From: Streptomyces sp. CC228A
GTDB lineage: Bacteria; Actinomycetota; Actinomycetes; Streptomycetales; Streptomycetaceae
Length of the DNA stretch: 64,000 bases
Direction of reading: 5' to 3'
Assembly (NCBI RefSeq): GCF_021390935.1
Contig: NZ_JAJPUI010000004.1
Location: 62,001 to 126,000, forward strand
The notes under the pieces were generated by a model. It was not told the DNA's origin, searched no databases, and saw nothing but the letters and a program-made list of their open reading frames with translations. A program made the position numbers and the translations under genes. This document shows, piece by piece, positions 1-8,535 of this stretch; position 1 is the first letter of the stretch; each line of letters opens with the position of its first letter.

Positions 1-2
1 TG

Positions 3-389
3 CTGGAGGCGGTCAAGTCCGGGGCGACCGGGTACCTGCTGAAGTCCGCGAGCACCCAGGAACTGCAGGACGCGGTGCGGCGCACGGCGGCGGGCGACCC
101 GGTGTTCACGCCGGGGCTGGCCGGCCTGGTCCTCGGCGAGTACCGCCGGCTGGCCGCGGAGCCCGCCCCCACCCCCGACCGGCCGAAGGCCCCGCACCTC
201 ACCGAGCGCGAGACCGAGGTCCTGCGCCTGGTCGCCAAGGGCCTCAGCTACAAGCAGATCGCGGAGCGCCTGGTCATCTCGCACCGCACGGTCCAGAACC
301 ACGTCCAGAACACCCTCGGCAAGCTCCAGCTCCACAACCGTGTGGAACTGGTCCGCTACGCGATAGAACGCGGACTGGACGAGGTGTAG
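3..389 (+). CDS. LuxR-family response regulator, C-terminal part (5' end outside window)
   Basis: The reading frame is already open at the window edge and ends with TAG at 387-389. The first residues (LEAVKSGATGYLLKSAS) are the end of a CheY-like receiver domain, with the conserved GA-x-GYLLK around the switch lysine. A linker is followed by a GerE/LuxR helix-turn-helix (LTERETEVLRLVAKGLSYKQ onward, with the recognition helix near SHRTVQNHV). By family it is the transcriptional output half of a two-component system, phosphorylated by a sensor kinase that would lie to the left. The internal ATG at 75 is not the true start. The target genes cannot be inferred from the fragment. Confidence 0.9.
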   Translation: MEAVKSGATGYLLKSASTQELQDAVRRTAAGDPVFTPGLAGLVLGEYRRLAAEPAPTPDRPKAPHLTERETEVLRLVAKGLSYKQIAERLVISHRTVQNHVQNTLGKLQLHNRVELVRYAIERGLDEV

Positions 390-921
390 CCCCGCGGGCC
401 CCGCCACGGGCGGGCGGCCGCGGGGCTGGGGCGGCTGCCCGCCCGCACCGCTCGGCTGCCTCCGCAGCCTTCCGCGGACCACGTCCCGCCTCCGCGGCCC
501 GTGCCCCTCGGAAACGGCTGCCCGGCGCCTTCGCCCGGTGCCCGCGGCCTCGGTCGGACGGGTGCCCGGCGCCTCGGCCCGGCGCCCGCCGTCTCCGCCG
601 TACCGGCGCCCGCCGTCTCCGCCGTACCGGCGCCCGCCGTCTCCGCCGTACCGGTGCCCGCACTGCCCTTCGGCGCGGCCCCCGCAGCCCCGCAGTCCCA
701 GCGCGCACCTCCGCTCGGCCTCTCGGACCGGCGCCCGCAGCCCCCGTCGCACGGGTGTCCACCCGCACCCGCGCCCGTGGCGGTCTCCGAGCGGCGGGTC
801 CCGCGGGAGCGCTCCGCGGCCGGGCGGCGCGGGACCTTCGGCCCCGGGCGGGGGGTCCGGCGGAGACCTATAGTCGGCTCGTCGGCGTATCGCGTAGGCC
901 CGGCCCTCAGGAGGAGGCCCC
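390..921. other. Intergenic region, GC-rich, with a small tandem repeat and a weak promoter
   Basis: I see no credible gene here; the open frames are Arg/Pro/Ala-rich artefacts of GC content. It contains three tandem copies of a 24-bp unit (583-654). A -10-like TATAGT lies at 869-874, about 48 nt before the next start codon, and could serve the 2-hydroxyacid dehydrogenase gene; no good -35 box accompanies it. Confidence 0.6.
583..654. repeat. Three perfect tandem copies of a 24-bp unit
   Basis: Units at 583-606, 607-630 and 631-654 are identical; each begins CGCCCGCCGTCTCC and ends CCGTACCGG. The flanks carry related GGTGCCCGG/GGCGCCCG words, so the array looks like local slippage of a low-complexity GC sequence. 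It lies in non-coding DNA. No function can be assigned. Confidence 0.85.
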
Positions 922-1920
922 GTGGACGTGCTCGCGTTCGGTGTGCAGGCTGACGAGAAGCCCCTGCTCGAAGAGGCGTTCGCGGGGAGGCATGCCGTGC
1001 GCTGCCTCGACGTGTTCCTCAACGCGGACACCGCCCCCATCGCGGCCGGTTACGAAGCCGTCTCCACCAGCGTCAACGCCGACCTGAGCGCCCCCGTCCT
1101 GCGTACCCTCGCGGCGGGCGGCACGCGGCTGGTCGCGCAGCGGTCGACCGGCTTCAACAACATCGACCTCGACGTGGCCCGCGACCTGGGCCTCACCGTG
1201 GCCCGGGTGCGGTCCTACTCGCCGTACTCCGTCGCCGAGTTCGCCTGGGCCCTCGCGATGGCGGTGAACCGCCGCATCGTGCGGGCCGCCACCCGCACCC
1301 GCGACTTCGACTTCCGGCTCGACGGGCTGCTCGGCCGGGACATGCGGGGCCGCACAGCGGGCGTGCTCGGCACCGGCAGGATCGGCACCGCGTTCGCCCG
1401 GATCGCCCACGGCTTCGGGATGCGGCTGCTCGGCTGGGACCTCGCCCCCAGCCCCGACTGCCTGGAGCTGGGCATGGCGTACGTGGAGAAGGAGGTGCTG
1501 TTCCGCGAGGCCGACCTCGTCAGCCTGCACGTCCCCCTCCTGCCCGAGACCCACCACCTCGTCGACGCCGACGCGCTGCGGGCCATGAAGGACGACGCCC
1601 TCCTCGTGAACTCCAGCCGCGGCGGCCTCGTCGACACCGACGCCCTCGTCGCCGAGCTGCGCGCCGGTCGGTTCCGCGGCGTCGGGCTCGACGTGTACGA
1701 GGCGGAGGCCGGCCTGTTCTACCTGGACAAGTCCCTCCAGGGCGTCGACGACGACACCCTGGCCCGGCTCATGACCTTCCCGAACGTGCTGGTCACCTCG
1801 CACCAGGCGTACTACACCGCCGAGGCGCTGGCCGAGATCATCGCCACGACGGTGCAGAACGTCAGCGACTACGCGGAGGGCCGCCGCAGCGGCAACGTGC
1901 TGGTGCCCGCCCCGGCCTGA
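922..1920 (+). CDS. D-lactate dehydrogenase-type 2-hydroxyacid dehydrogenase
   Basis: 332 aa, GTG start preceded by GAGGAGG at 911-917. Family: D-isomer-specific 2-hydroxyacid dehydrogenases (D-LDH branch), which reduce pyruvate-like 2-oxoacids with NADH in the cytosol. Visible motifs are the Rossmann loop GVLGTGRIGTAFA, the catalytic Arg in VNSSRGGLVD, the catalytic Glu in GLDVYEAEAG and the catalytic His in VTSHQAYYT. The VYEAEAGLF and SHQAYYT stretches favour fermentative D-lactate dehydrogenase over phosphoglycerate dehydrogenase. The last 52 nt overlap the converging anthranilate synthase gene. No adjacent partner gene points to a more specific substrate. Confidence 0.9.
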   Translation: MDVLAFGVQADEKPLLEEAFAGRHAVRCLDVFLNADTAPIAAGYEAVSTSVNADLSAPVLRTLAAGGTRLVAQRSTGFNNIDLDVARDLGLTVARVRSYSPYSVAEFAWALAMAVNRRIVRAATRTRDFDFRLDGLLGRDMRGRTAGVLGTGRIGTAFARIAHGFGMRLLGWDLAPSPDCLELGMAYVEKEVLFREADLVSLHVPLLPETHHLVDADALRAMKDDALLVNSSRGGLVDTDALVAELRAGRFRGVGLDVYEAEAGLFYLDKSLQGVDDDTLARLMTFPNVLVTSHQAYYTAEALAEIIATTVQNVSDYAEGRRSGNVLVPAPA

Positions 1921-3805
1921 GCCGCCCACCCGGCCACCAGCTCCCGCACGAGGGCGGCGCCGTCCAGCGTCAGCACCGACTCGGGGTGGAACTGCACGGA
2001 CGCGAAGCCCGCCCCCCGCAGCGCGTGCACCTCGCCGGTCGCCGGACAGCGGCTCACTTCCACCCCGCGCGCCGCGAGGCTCCGCGCCGCCTCGTCGTCG
2101 CAGCGCGCCACGAAGCTGTTGTAGAAGCCGACGGTCTCGGTGCGGCCGAACAGGTCGACGGCCGCCTGCGTGCCCTGATAGGGCACCTCCCTCCGGACGA
2201 TGGGCAGCCCCAGCTCCGCCGCGACCAGCTCGTGCCCCAGGCACACCCCCAGCACCCCGTGGCGGTGGCCGGCCAGCACCTCGGCGGCCAGGCCGCGCAG
2301 GAACCGCATCCGCGGGGACGACAGGTCCCCGGGGTCGCCGGGCCCCGGTCCCAGCACCACCGGCCCGGTGTGCGCCGCCACCGCCTCCCGCAGCCCCGGC
2401 TCGTCGTACCGCCGCACCGCCACCTCAAGGCCCGCCGCGCGCAGCACGTGCGCCAGCATCGACGTGAAGGTGTCCTCGCAGTCCACGACCAGGGCCCGTC
2501 CCCGCAGCTCCGCGCCCGGCTCCTGCATCCGCAGCCAGAACGGCGCCAGGTCCGCACGCCGCGCGTCCAGCGCCGCCCGCACCCGCGGATCGTCCGCCAG
2601 TCCGGCGCCTACGGGACCGGTCCCGTAGGCGGGCGGCCCGGCCGCACCCCGAGCGCCGCGAGCACGCCCGCCGCCTTGGCGTGGGTCTCGGCGACCTCGC
2701 CCGCCGGGTCGGAGTGCCGCACCAGCGTCGCCCCGACCGGCACCCGCAGGGAGCCGTCGGCACCGATGTCGGCGGTGCGGATCAGAATGGGGGAGTCCAG
2801 GGTCTGCGCGCCGCCGTCGCCGGTTCCCAGCAGGGCCAGCGCGCCCGCGTAGTAGCCGCGGCCGCCGCGCTCGTGGCGCCCGATGACCCGGCAGGCGTTC
2901 TCGACGGGGGAGCCGGTCACGGTCGCGGCGAACATCGTCTCGCGCAGCACGTCCCGCACGTCCAGCGTGGACCGGCCGCGCAGCTCGTACTCGGTGTGCG
3001 CCAGGTGGGCCATCTCCCGCAGCCGCGGCCCGACGACGACCCCGCCCCGGTCGCCGACGGTGCACATCATCTTCAGCTCCTCGTCGACGACCATGGACAG
3101 CTCGTCGGTCTCCTTGCGGTCGGCGAGGAAGTCCAGCAGGCCCTCGACCGTCGGGCCGCCGGCCGGGTAGCGGTACGTGCCGCTGATCGGGTTCATGACG
3201 ACGGTGCCGCCGGACATCCGCACGTGCACCTCGGGGCTGGCCCCGACGAGGGTGCGGTCCCCGGTGTGCACCACGAACGTCCAGTACGCGCCCCGCTCCC
3301 CGGCCAGCAGCCGCCGGAACAGCGCCAGGGCGTCGGCCCGCCCGAATCCGGGGATCCGGCCGCCGTAGGTGCGGCGGATCACGAAGTTGGCGCCCTCGCC
3401 GTGCCCGATCTCGTCCTCGACGACCCGCCGCACGATCCGGGCGTACTCCTCGTCCGGCACGTCGAAGCCGCCGCCCTCCACCCGCACGCCGTGCGCGGGG
3501 AGCCGGTCGAGGGCCTCGGCGAGCGGCAGCTCGTACGACTCCTCGGCGACCAGCACGGACAGCGGGGTGCCGTCGTCCGGTACCTCGAAGCCGCGCTCGC
3601 GGAGCTGCCGGAACGGCACGAGGGCGAGCGCGGGCCGCCCGCCGGCACCGCCGACGGGGAGGTCGGCCAGGTGCTGCACCTCCCGGACGGGGCCGGTCAG
3701 AACCTCGACCGTGTCGCGGTCCCGGCCGGGCGTGCGGCGGCGCAGCAGGGCGAAGGGCTGCCGCCCCCGGGGGGAGCGGGGGTCGAGCAGATCGCTGAGG
3801 TGCAT
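1869..3805 (-). CDS. Fused anthranilate synthase (TrpE + TrpG domains), interrupted by an apparent -1 frameshift
   Basis: The first frame (3805 to 2609) encodes a 398-aa chorismate-binding aminase domain with NPISGTYR and ATVTGSPVENACR. The second frame (about 2645 to 1869) encodes a class I glutamine amidotransferase with GPGPGDPGDL, nucleophile GVCLGHE and FHPES. Restoring one base near 2637-2639 joins them into about 645 aa, the usual size of fused TrpEG/PhzE-type anthranilate synthases. These make anthranilate from chorismate and glutamine, for tryptophan or a secondary metabolite. The ATG at 3805 has AAGGA upstream. A Trp-codon leader and attenuator precede it (3852-3956). The break lies at a perfect 26-bp palindrome; a sequencing deletion is more likely than two separate genes. 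The 3' end overlaps the convergent dehydrogenase gene by 52 nt. Confidence 0.85.
2606..2631. repeat. Perfect 26-bp palindrome inside the TrpE-TrpG linker
   Basis: The half-site CGCCTACGGGACC is followed directly by its exact reverse complement, with no loop. It sits in the linker between the two catalytic domains. In the first frame it supplies the TAG stop (2609-2611); in the restored frame it encodes AYGTGPVGA. It could extrude a cruciform or form an RNA hairpin, and it marks the place where the frames diverge. Confidence 0.9.
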
Positions 3806-3851
3806 CCGTGGTGTTCCTTCCGAGTGGGGAGGAACGGCCCGCGCACAGCAG

Positions 3852-3876
3852 GAAGGCCGCCCCTCGGGCGGCCTTC
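3852..3876 (-). terminator. trp attenuator hairpin
   Basis: In the minus-strand transcript GAAGGCCGCCC pairs perfectly with GGGCGGCCTTC across a 3-nt loop (11-bp stem). It lies between the leader peptide stop and the anthranilate synthase start. The 5' arm can alternatively pair with GGCGGCC inside the last codons of the leader peptide (minus strand of 3905-3914), giving mutually exclusive antiterminator and terminator folds. There is no U-run, as is usual for actinobacterial attenuators. Confidence 0.8.
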
Positions 3877-3899
3877 GCGATGTCGGTGGGTACGCGCAG

Positions 3900-3956
3900 T
3901 CAGTGGGCCGCCGGATGAGCGGTCCACCACCAGTCCAGGATCGTCTGCGCGAACAC
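3900..3956 (-). CDS. trpL: trp leader peptide with three consecutive Trp codons
   Basis: An 18-codon ORF starting with GTG at 3956 encodes VFAQTILDWWWTAHPAAH (initiator read as Met), stop TGA at 3900-3902. Three tandem TGG codons lie at 3924-3932. By analogy with classical trp attenuation, ribosome stalling at these codons when charged tRNA-Trp is scarce frees the following GGCGGCC segment to form the antiterminator, so anthranilate synthase is expressed. With ample Trp the ribosome reaches the stop and covers that segment, and the terminator forms. A TACGAT -10 box at 3963-3968 (minus) places the likely transcription start at the GTG itself, so the peptide is probably translated from a leaderless mRNA. 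Confidence 0.88.
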   Translation of the reverse strand: MFAQTILDWWWTAHPAAH

Positions 3957-3994
3957 GGGGGGATCGTAACGCAACCGCCCGCGGCGCGCGGCGC

Positions 3995-4011
3995 GTCCCG
4001 GATACCGGGAC
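3995..4011 (-). terminator. Small inverted repeat between the amidase gene and the trp leader
   Basis: GTCCCGG and CCGGGAC flank a 3-nt spacer. It lies 64 nt past the amidase stop and about 27 nt upstream of the trpL -10 box, so it may terminate amidase transcripts or act as an operator. Only the symmetry is seen. Confidence 0.4.
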
Positions 4012-4074
4012 GGCCGCCGTGCCGCGGGCGGGCAGGGCCTGGGACTGCCAGGCGGGTCGGCTGCTCAGGCCGGA

Positions 4075-6858
4075 TCAGATGACCAGGTCGTAGATGTTCC
4101 AGCCGTCGGCGAACTTCTTGCCGGTGGTGAGGGGCGTGGTCGCGTCGCCGGTGCCCGGGTAGAGCCACATGCCGCCGTTCGCGTCACGGGCGACCACGTC
4201 GGGCCTGCCGTCGCCGGTGAGGTCGCTCGGCCCGACCAGCGAGGTGAACCCCTGCCAGCCGCTGCCGATCTTCCGGCCCTTGGTGAGGGGCGTCGTCGCG
4301 CTGCCGCTGCCCGGGTAGATCAGCAGGCTGCCGTCGGCCGAGCGGGCGAGCATGTCCGGGATGCCGTCTCCGGAGAGGTCGCCGGCGGGGAAGAGCGCGG
4401 TGTAGCCCTGCCAGCCGCTGCCGATCTTCGTGCCCCGGGTGAACGGGGTCGTCCGGTCTCCGGTCGCCTTGTACAGCCACAGGCCGCCGTCGGAGGAGCG
4501 GGCGATGATGTCCGGGTGGCCGTCGCCCGTGAGGTCGCGGGCCCCGGTGAGCAGGGTCCAGGTCTGCCAGCCGCTGCCGATCGAGACGCGCGAGCGGAAG
4601 GGCGCGTCCGGATTGCCGGTGCCCCAGTAGATCCAGAGCGTGCCGTTGCTGTCACGGGCCACCAGGTCGCCGGTGCCGTCCGCCCGCAGCACGGACAGCG
4701 GCGTCACGTCGTAGCCCTTCCAGCCGCTGCCGACGCGGTAGCGGCTGAGCAGCGGCGCCGCGGCGTCGCCGGTGCCCTGGTACTGCCACAGCACGCCGGA
4801 GGAGTCGCGGGCGACCATGTTGTAGCGGCCCTCGGTGCCGACGGGAGCGGTGCCGGGAACCTCCACGATGTCGCTCTGCTTCACCCAGGTGATCTTGTGG
4901 TGGAAGCGGATCGGCACGAACATCGTGCTGCCGATGACGTTCTTCTGGGCGGAGCCGAACCAGTCGTCGCCCTTCACCGCGGGGCCGGCCGTCGCGTAGG
5001 CCTGGCCGGAGGCGAAGGTGAACTTCGACAGCGGGTCGTTCTCGTCGCCCGGGTTGTCCAGCCCGGCCGCGGTGTACGCGGCGGTCTCGGGGAAGGAGCG
5101 GCCGAAGACCTTGGTCGAGGCCAGCCCCGCCCGCAGCTTCACGGCCGTGGCGCCGGCCACCGGCACGGTGTACTGGCCGCCCGGGTTGTGGAACCAGGCC
5201 TTCTGCCCCGCGTACCAGATCGCCGTCCAGTCGTTGCGGGCCTCGGCGACCACGTACCTGCCGCCGGCGCGGACCTTGTTGCCGTAGTTCGAGCCCTCGC
5301 TCCACAGGGAGGTGAAGTAGGGGTCCTTCAGGGTGCTCGCGCCGGTCGACGGCGACGTGTAGAGGTAGCCGAAGTTCGACGGGCGCGGCGTGACGGCGTT
5401 CCCGCCGACGGTCAGCTTCGGCTGGTTCGCCGTGGTGAAGGGCGGCACCACGCGGACCACCTGGCCGGCCTTGAGCAGGCCGCCCGCCCCCTGGTCGCCC
5501 TGCGGGGCGCCCAGCAGCTTCATGTAGTGGTTCCAGTCCCAGTACGGGCCCGCGTCCCAGTGGAGCTTGCTGACGCCCTTGTCCGTCTGGAGCGCCACCT
5601 CGTCGTGGCCGATGATGTGCTCACGGTCCAGCGGCACGCCGTACTTGGCGGCCAGGAACTTCACCAGCTCCGCGGAGGACTGGTACTGGGACTCCGTGTA
5701 CCACTTGCCCTCCTTGATCGCGTAGCCCTCGTGCTCCACGCCGATCGAGTGCATGTTGTGGGTCCAGTTGCCCGCGTGCCACGCCAGGTGCTTGTTCTCG
5801 ATCATCTGGGTGACGAGACCGTCCGAGGCGCGGATCAGGTAGTGGGCGCTGCCCGGGACGTCCGGGTTGGTGAGCGCCGCGAGGGAGCCGTCGTAGCCGC
5901 CCTCGGTGTCGTGGATGACGATCTGGCGGATGTCGACGCCCTGGTGGGGGCGGTCGCCGAGCGTGTAGTTGCGCTTGCCCGTGCTCGACGTGCGGGACGG
6001 CACGAAGTTGCAGTTCAGGCCGGTGGGGCAGTCGGGCGTCGGGGTCTGCGTCGTGGTGGCGTGCCGCACGGCCAGCGGCACCTTCGCCGGCTTCACCGGC
6101 TCGACCGACGGGTCGGCGGGCAGGCTGACCTGCTCGCCGTCCAGCGTGAGCTCCTTCTCGCCCGTCTTGATCGACTCGAAGACGCGCTCGGCGAAGAGGT
6201 CCGCGCCCTTCTTGTCGGGCGACTGGCTGTAGCGCGCCACGGCCGGGTACCAGTCGCCCGGCTCGTCGGACAGCGGTCCGCCGGCCTGCTTCTGGTACTC
6301 CGCGAGGAGCGCCGCGCCCGCCCGGATGGACTGGGAGCTGTCGTTCTGGACCTCCTCGGTGGAGGCGTCGATCAGCTTGGCGGCCTTGTCCAGGGTGTGC
6401 AGCCGGGGGTCGCTGGTGTCGACCTCCGCCTTCTCCAGGATCCGGCGGACCTTGGCGGGGTCGAAGGTCTTCTCGATCTCCCGCTTGCCGCTGCCGTTGA
6501 AGTGGGCGATGGCCTCGTCGTCGTGGTGCTCGTCGTGCCGGATGTCCTCGGGGTCGACCTTCGTCAGCCCCATGACGTTGTACGCACCGGTCACACTCGG
6601 CTCGCCGTCGTGCGACTCCCAGCGGGTCTGCCGGTACGACACGGCCATCAGCACGCTCTGCGGCACGTCGAACTCGCGCGCCGCCTCGGCGAACCGGGCC
6701 TGCAGCGGGACGTCCTCCCGGCTCTTGCCGGCCGGGGAGTCCAGAAAGCCCGGTGACGCCACCGCGATCGTGCCGACCACGGCCGTGGCGACGACACCCG
6801 CCGCCGTGCCGAAGAGCAACCGTTTCCTCTTCAGATCCCTGCGGTGCCTGCGTGCCAC
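4075..6858 (-). CDS. Secreted N-acetylmuramoyl-L-alanine amidase with C-terminal FG-GAP/VCBS repeats
   Basis: 927 aa from the GTG at 6858 (AGGGGG upstream; the in-frame ATG at 6915 lacks a ribosome site). The N-terminus has a basic patch (ARRHRRDLKRKR) followed by a hydrophobic signal segment. Next comes an alpha-helical region resembling a lytic-enzyme stalk, then an Amidase_2/PGRP domain around residues 310-450 with zinc-site motifs VIHDTEGG, HLAWHAGN and IIGHDEV. The C-terminal ~240 residues hold about five FG-GAP-like repeats of ~48 aa (DLTGDGxPDxxARxxDGxLWLY) that should fold as a beta-propeller. It presumably cleaves the amide bond of peptidoglycan outside the cell, and the propeller may bind the wall or calcium. 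It reads toward trpL. Confidence 0.88.
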   Translation of the reverse strand: MARRHRRDLKRKRLLFGTAAGVVATAVVGTIAVASPGFLDSPAGKSREDVPLQARFAEAAREFDVPQSVLMAVSYRQTRWESHDGEPSVTGAYNVMGLTKVDPEDIRHDEHHDDEAIAHFNGSGKREIEKTFDPAKVRRILEKAEVDTSDPRLHTLDKAAKLIDASTEEVQNDSSQSIRAGAALLAEYQKQAGGPLSDEPGDWYPAVARYSQSPDKKGADLFAERVFESIKTGEKELTLDGEQVSLPADPSVEPVKPAKVPLAVRHATTTQTPTPDCPTGLNCNFVPSRTSSTGKRNYTLGDRPHQGVDIRQIVIHDTEGGYDGSLAALTNPDVPGSAHYLIRASDGLVTQMIENKHLAWHAGNWTHNMHSIGVEHEGYAIKEGKWYTESQYQSSAELVKFLAAKYGVPLDREHIIGHDEVALQTDKGVSKLHWDAGPYWDWNHYMKLLGAPQGDQGAGGLLKAGQVVRVVPPFTTANQPKLTVGGNAVTPRPSNFGYLYTSPSTGASTLKDPYFTSLWSEGSNYGNKVRAGGRYVVAEARNDWTAIWYAGQKAWFHNPGGQYTVPVAGATAVKLRAGLASTKVFGRSFPETAAYTAAGLDNPGDENDPLSKFTFASGQAYATAGPAVKGDDWFGSAQKNVIGSTMFVPIRFHHKITWVKQSDIVEVPGTAPVGTEGRYNMVARDSSGVLWQYQGTGDAAAPLLSRYRVGSGWKGYDVTPLSVLRADGTGDLVARDSNGTLWIYWGTGNPDAPFRSRVSIGSGWQTWTLLTGARDLTGDGHPDIIARSSDGGLWLYKATGDRTTPFTRGTKIGSGWQGYTALFPAGDLSGDGIPDMLARSADGSLLIYPGSGSATTPLTKGRKIGSGWQGFTSLVGPSDLTGDGRPDVVARDANGGMWLYPGTGDATTPLTTGKKFADGWNIYDLVI

Positions 6859-6998
6859 GCCCCACCCCCTGGTTGAAACTCTTAAGTTCTTGTAAGGGCC
6901 GCACGTTAGCAGCACGGCCCACGCTGCCCTGCACCCAGGGACGGCCGAGGCGCCGTCTCAGCCTCTGGTCACCGACAGGGATGCGCCTGCGGACCCCG

Positions 6999-7010
6999 TA
7001 ATGTGGTGGT
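6999..7010 (+). promoter_or_regulatory. -10 box of a leaderless aroH promoter
   Basis: TAATGT at 6999-7004 ends 7 nt before the GTG start at 7011 and there is no GGAGG upstream of that codon, so transcription probably starts at the GTG. No convincing -35 hexamer is visible. Confidence 0.55.
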
Positions 7011-8366
7011 GTGACCGTGAACGCTGATTCCCACGCCGTCGCCGCCAAGGCGACCTGGCGAGACCTGCCCGCGGCGCAGCAGCCCGAGTACCCGGATGCC
7101 GAGGCTCTGCGCGATGTGATCGCGGACCTCGAATCGTATCCGCCGCTCGTCTTCGCGGGCGAGTGCGACCAGCTGCGCGCCCGGATGGCGGCCGTCGCCA
7201 GGGGTGAGGCGTTCCTCCTCCAGGGCGGCGACTGCGCCGAGTCCTTCGACGCCGTCGGCGCCGACGACATCCGCGCCAAGCTGAAGACGCTGCTTCAGAT
7301 GGGCGCCGTGCTGACGTACGCCGCCTCGGTGCCCGTCGTGAAGGTCGGGCGGATCGCGGGGCAGTACTCCAAGCCGCGCTCCAAGCCCACCGAGACCCGC
7401 GACGGGGTGACCCTGCCGACGTACCGCGGCGACTCGGTCAACGGCTTCGCCTTCACCGAGGAGGCCCGCGTCCCGGACCCGCAGCGGCTGAAGCGGATGT
7501 ACCAGGCGTCCGCGTCGACGCTCAACCTGGTGCGCGCCTTCACCACCGGCGGCTACGCCGACCTGCGCCAGGTGCACGCCTGGAACCAGGACTTCGTGAA
7601 GTCCTCGCCGTCCGGTCAGCGCTACGAGCAGCTCGCACGCGAGATCGACAACGCCCTCAACTTCATGAAGGCGTGCGGCACCGACCCGGCCGAGTTCCGC
7701 ACGGTCGAGTTCTACGCCTCCCACGAGGCGCTTCTGCTCGACTACGAGTCCGCGCTCACCCGTGTCGACTCCCGCACCGGCGACCTGTACGCCACCTCCG
7801 GCCACATGCTGTGGATCGGTGAGCGCACCCGCCAGCTGGACCACGCGCACATCGAGTACGCCTCGAAGGTCCGCAACCCCGTCGGTATCAAGCTGGGCCC
7901 CACCACGACGGTCGACGAGGCGCTCACCTACATCGACCGCCTGGACCCGGAGCGCGAGCCGGGCCGGCTGACCTTCATCGTCCGCATGGGCGCCGACAAG
8001 GTCCGCGACCGGCTGCCGGAGCTCGTGGAGAAGGTCACCGCCTCCGGCGCGACGGTCGCCTGGGTCACCGACCCGATGCACGGCAACACCTTCGAGGCCG
8101 CCTCCGGCCACAAGACGCGCCGCTTCGACGACGTCCTGGACGAGGTCAAGGGCTTCTTCGAGGTCCACAAGGCCCTGGGCACCCACCCGGGCGGCATCCA
8201 CGTCGAGCTGACCGGCGACGACGTCACCGAGTGCGTGGGCGGCGGCGACGAGATCTTCGTCGACGACCTGCACCAGCGGTACGAGACGGCCTGCGACCCG
8301 CGGCTCAACCGCAGCCAGTCGCTGGACCTGGCGTTCCTGGTGGCGGAGATGTACCGCGACCAGTGA
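7011..8366 (+). CDS. aroH: 3-deoxy-7-phosphoheptulonate (DAHP) synthase, class II
   Basis: 451 aa, GTG start, full-length for the plant-like class II family. It condenses phosphoenolpyruvate with erythrose-4-phosphate, the first step of the shikimate pathway, in the cytosol. Signature stretches are FLLQGGDCAESF, KPRSKPTE, WIGERTR, GIKLGPTT, DPMHGNT and HVELTGDDVTECVGG. It sits near the anthranilate synthase gene, so the entry to aromatic biosynthesis and the branch to tryptophan lie close together. A 14-bp terminator stem follows. It appears to be expressed from a leaderless mRNA. Confidence 0.96.
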   Translation: MTVNADSHAVAAKATWRDLPAAQQPEYPDAEALRDVIADLESYPPLVFAGECDQLRARMAAVARGEAFLLQGGDCAESFDAVGADDIRAKLKTLLQMGAVLTYAASVPVVKVGRIAGQYSKPRSKPTETRDGVTLPTYRGDSVNGFAFTEEARVPDPQRLKRMYQASASTLNLVRAFTTGGYADLRQVHAWNQDFVKSSPSGQRYEQLAREIDNALNFMKACGTDPAEFRTVEFYASHEALLLDYESALTRVDSRTGDLYATSGHMLWIGERTRQLDHAHIEYASKVRNPVGIKLGPTTTVDEALTYIDRLDPEREPGRLTFIVRMGADKVRDRLPELVEKVTASGATVAWVTDPMHGNTFEAASGHKTRRFDDVLDEVKGFFEVHKALGTHPGGIHVELTGDDVTECVGGGDEIFVDDLHQRYETACDPRLNRSQSLDLAFLVAEMYRDQ

Positions 8367-8393
8367 TGTCGGCCTGAAATCGCCTTGACGCGC

Positions 8394-8426
8394 ATGGGGC
8401 GCGGATCCGTGTGATCCGCGCCCCAT
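8394..8426 (+). terminator. Terminator after the DAHP synthase gene
   Basis: ATGGGGCGCGGATC and its exact reverse complement flank a CGTGT loop, a perfect 14-bp stem 27 nt after the stop codon. There is no T-run, as is common in Streptomyces. Confidence 0.85.
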
Positions 8427-8479
8427 CGTCGTACGGGCGGGCCTCCCGGGCTTTTGCGTCATCCCCGCTGTGGGTAAGG

Positions 8480-8498
8480 TTAGGTTAGCCTCACTGAT
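8480..8498 (+). promoter_or_regulatory. Iron box (DmdR/IdeR-type operator) upstream of bfd
   Basis: TTAGGTTAGCCTCACTGAT resembles the actinobacterial iron-box consensus TTAGGTTAGGCTCACCTAA, with an extra overlapping AAGGTTAGG half. It ends 37 nt before the bfd start. By known DmdR/IdeR action, Fe(II)-bound repressor would block bfd when iron is plentiful and release it in starvation. Confidence 0.75.
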
Positions 8499-8535
8499 CA
8501 GGGCGGGGCGCAGAGCCTGTAGGGAGGTGACCCGC

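Noticed and set aside
907..2244. Long minus-strand frame (445 aa) opposite the dehydrogenase gene
   Set aside because: It is the antisense shadow of a clear 2-hydroxyacid dehydrogenase; its residues are Gly/Arg/Ala-rich with no domain.
2606..2631. Palindrome as an intragenic transcription terminator
   Set aside because: It lies in the middle of a fused enzyme whose second half is needed, has no loop and no T-run; a linker palindrome or error site is more likely.
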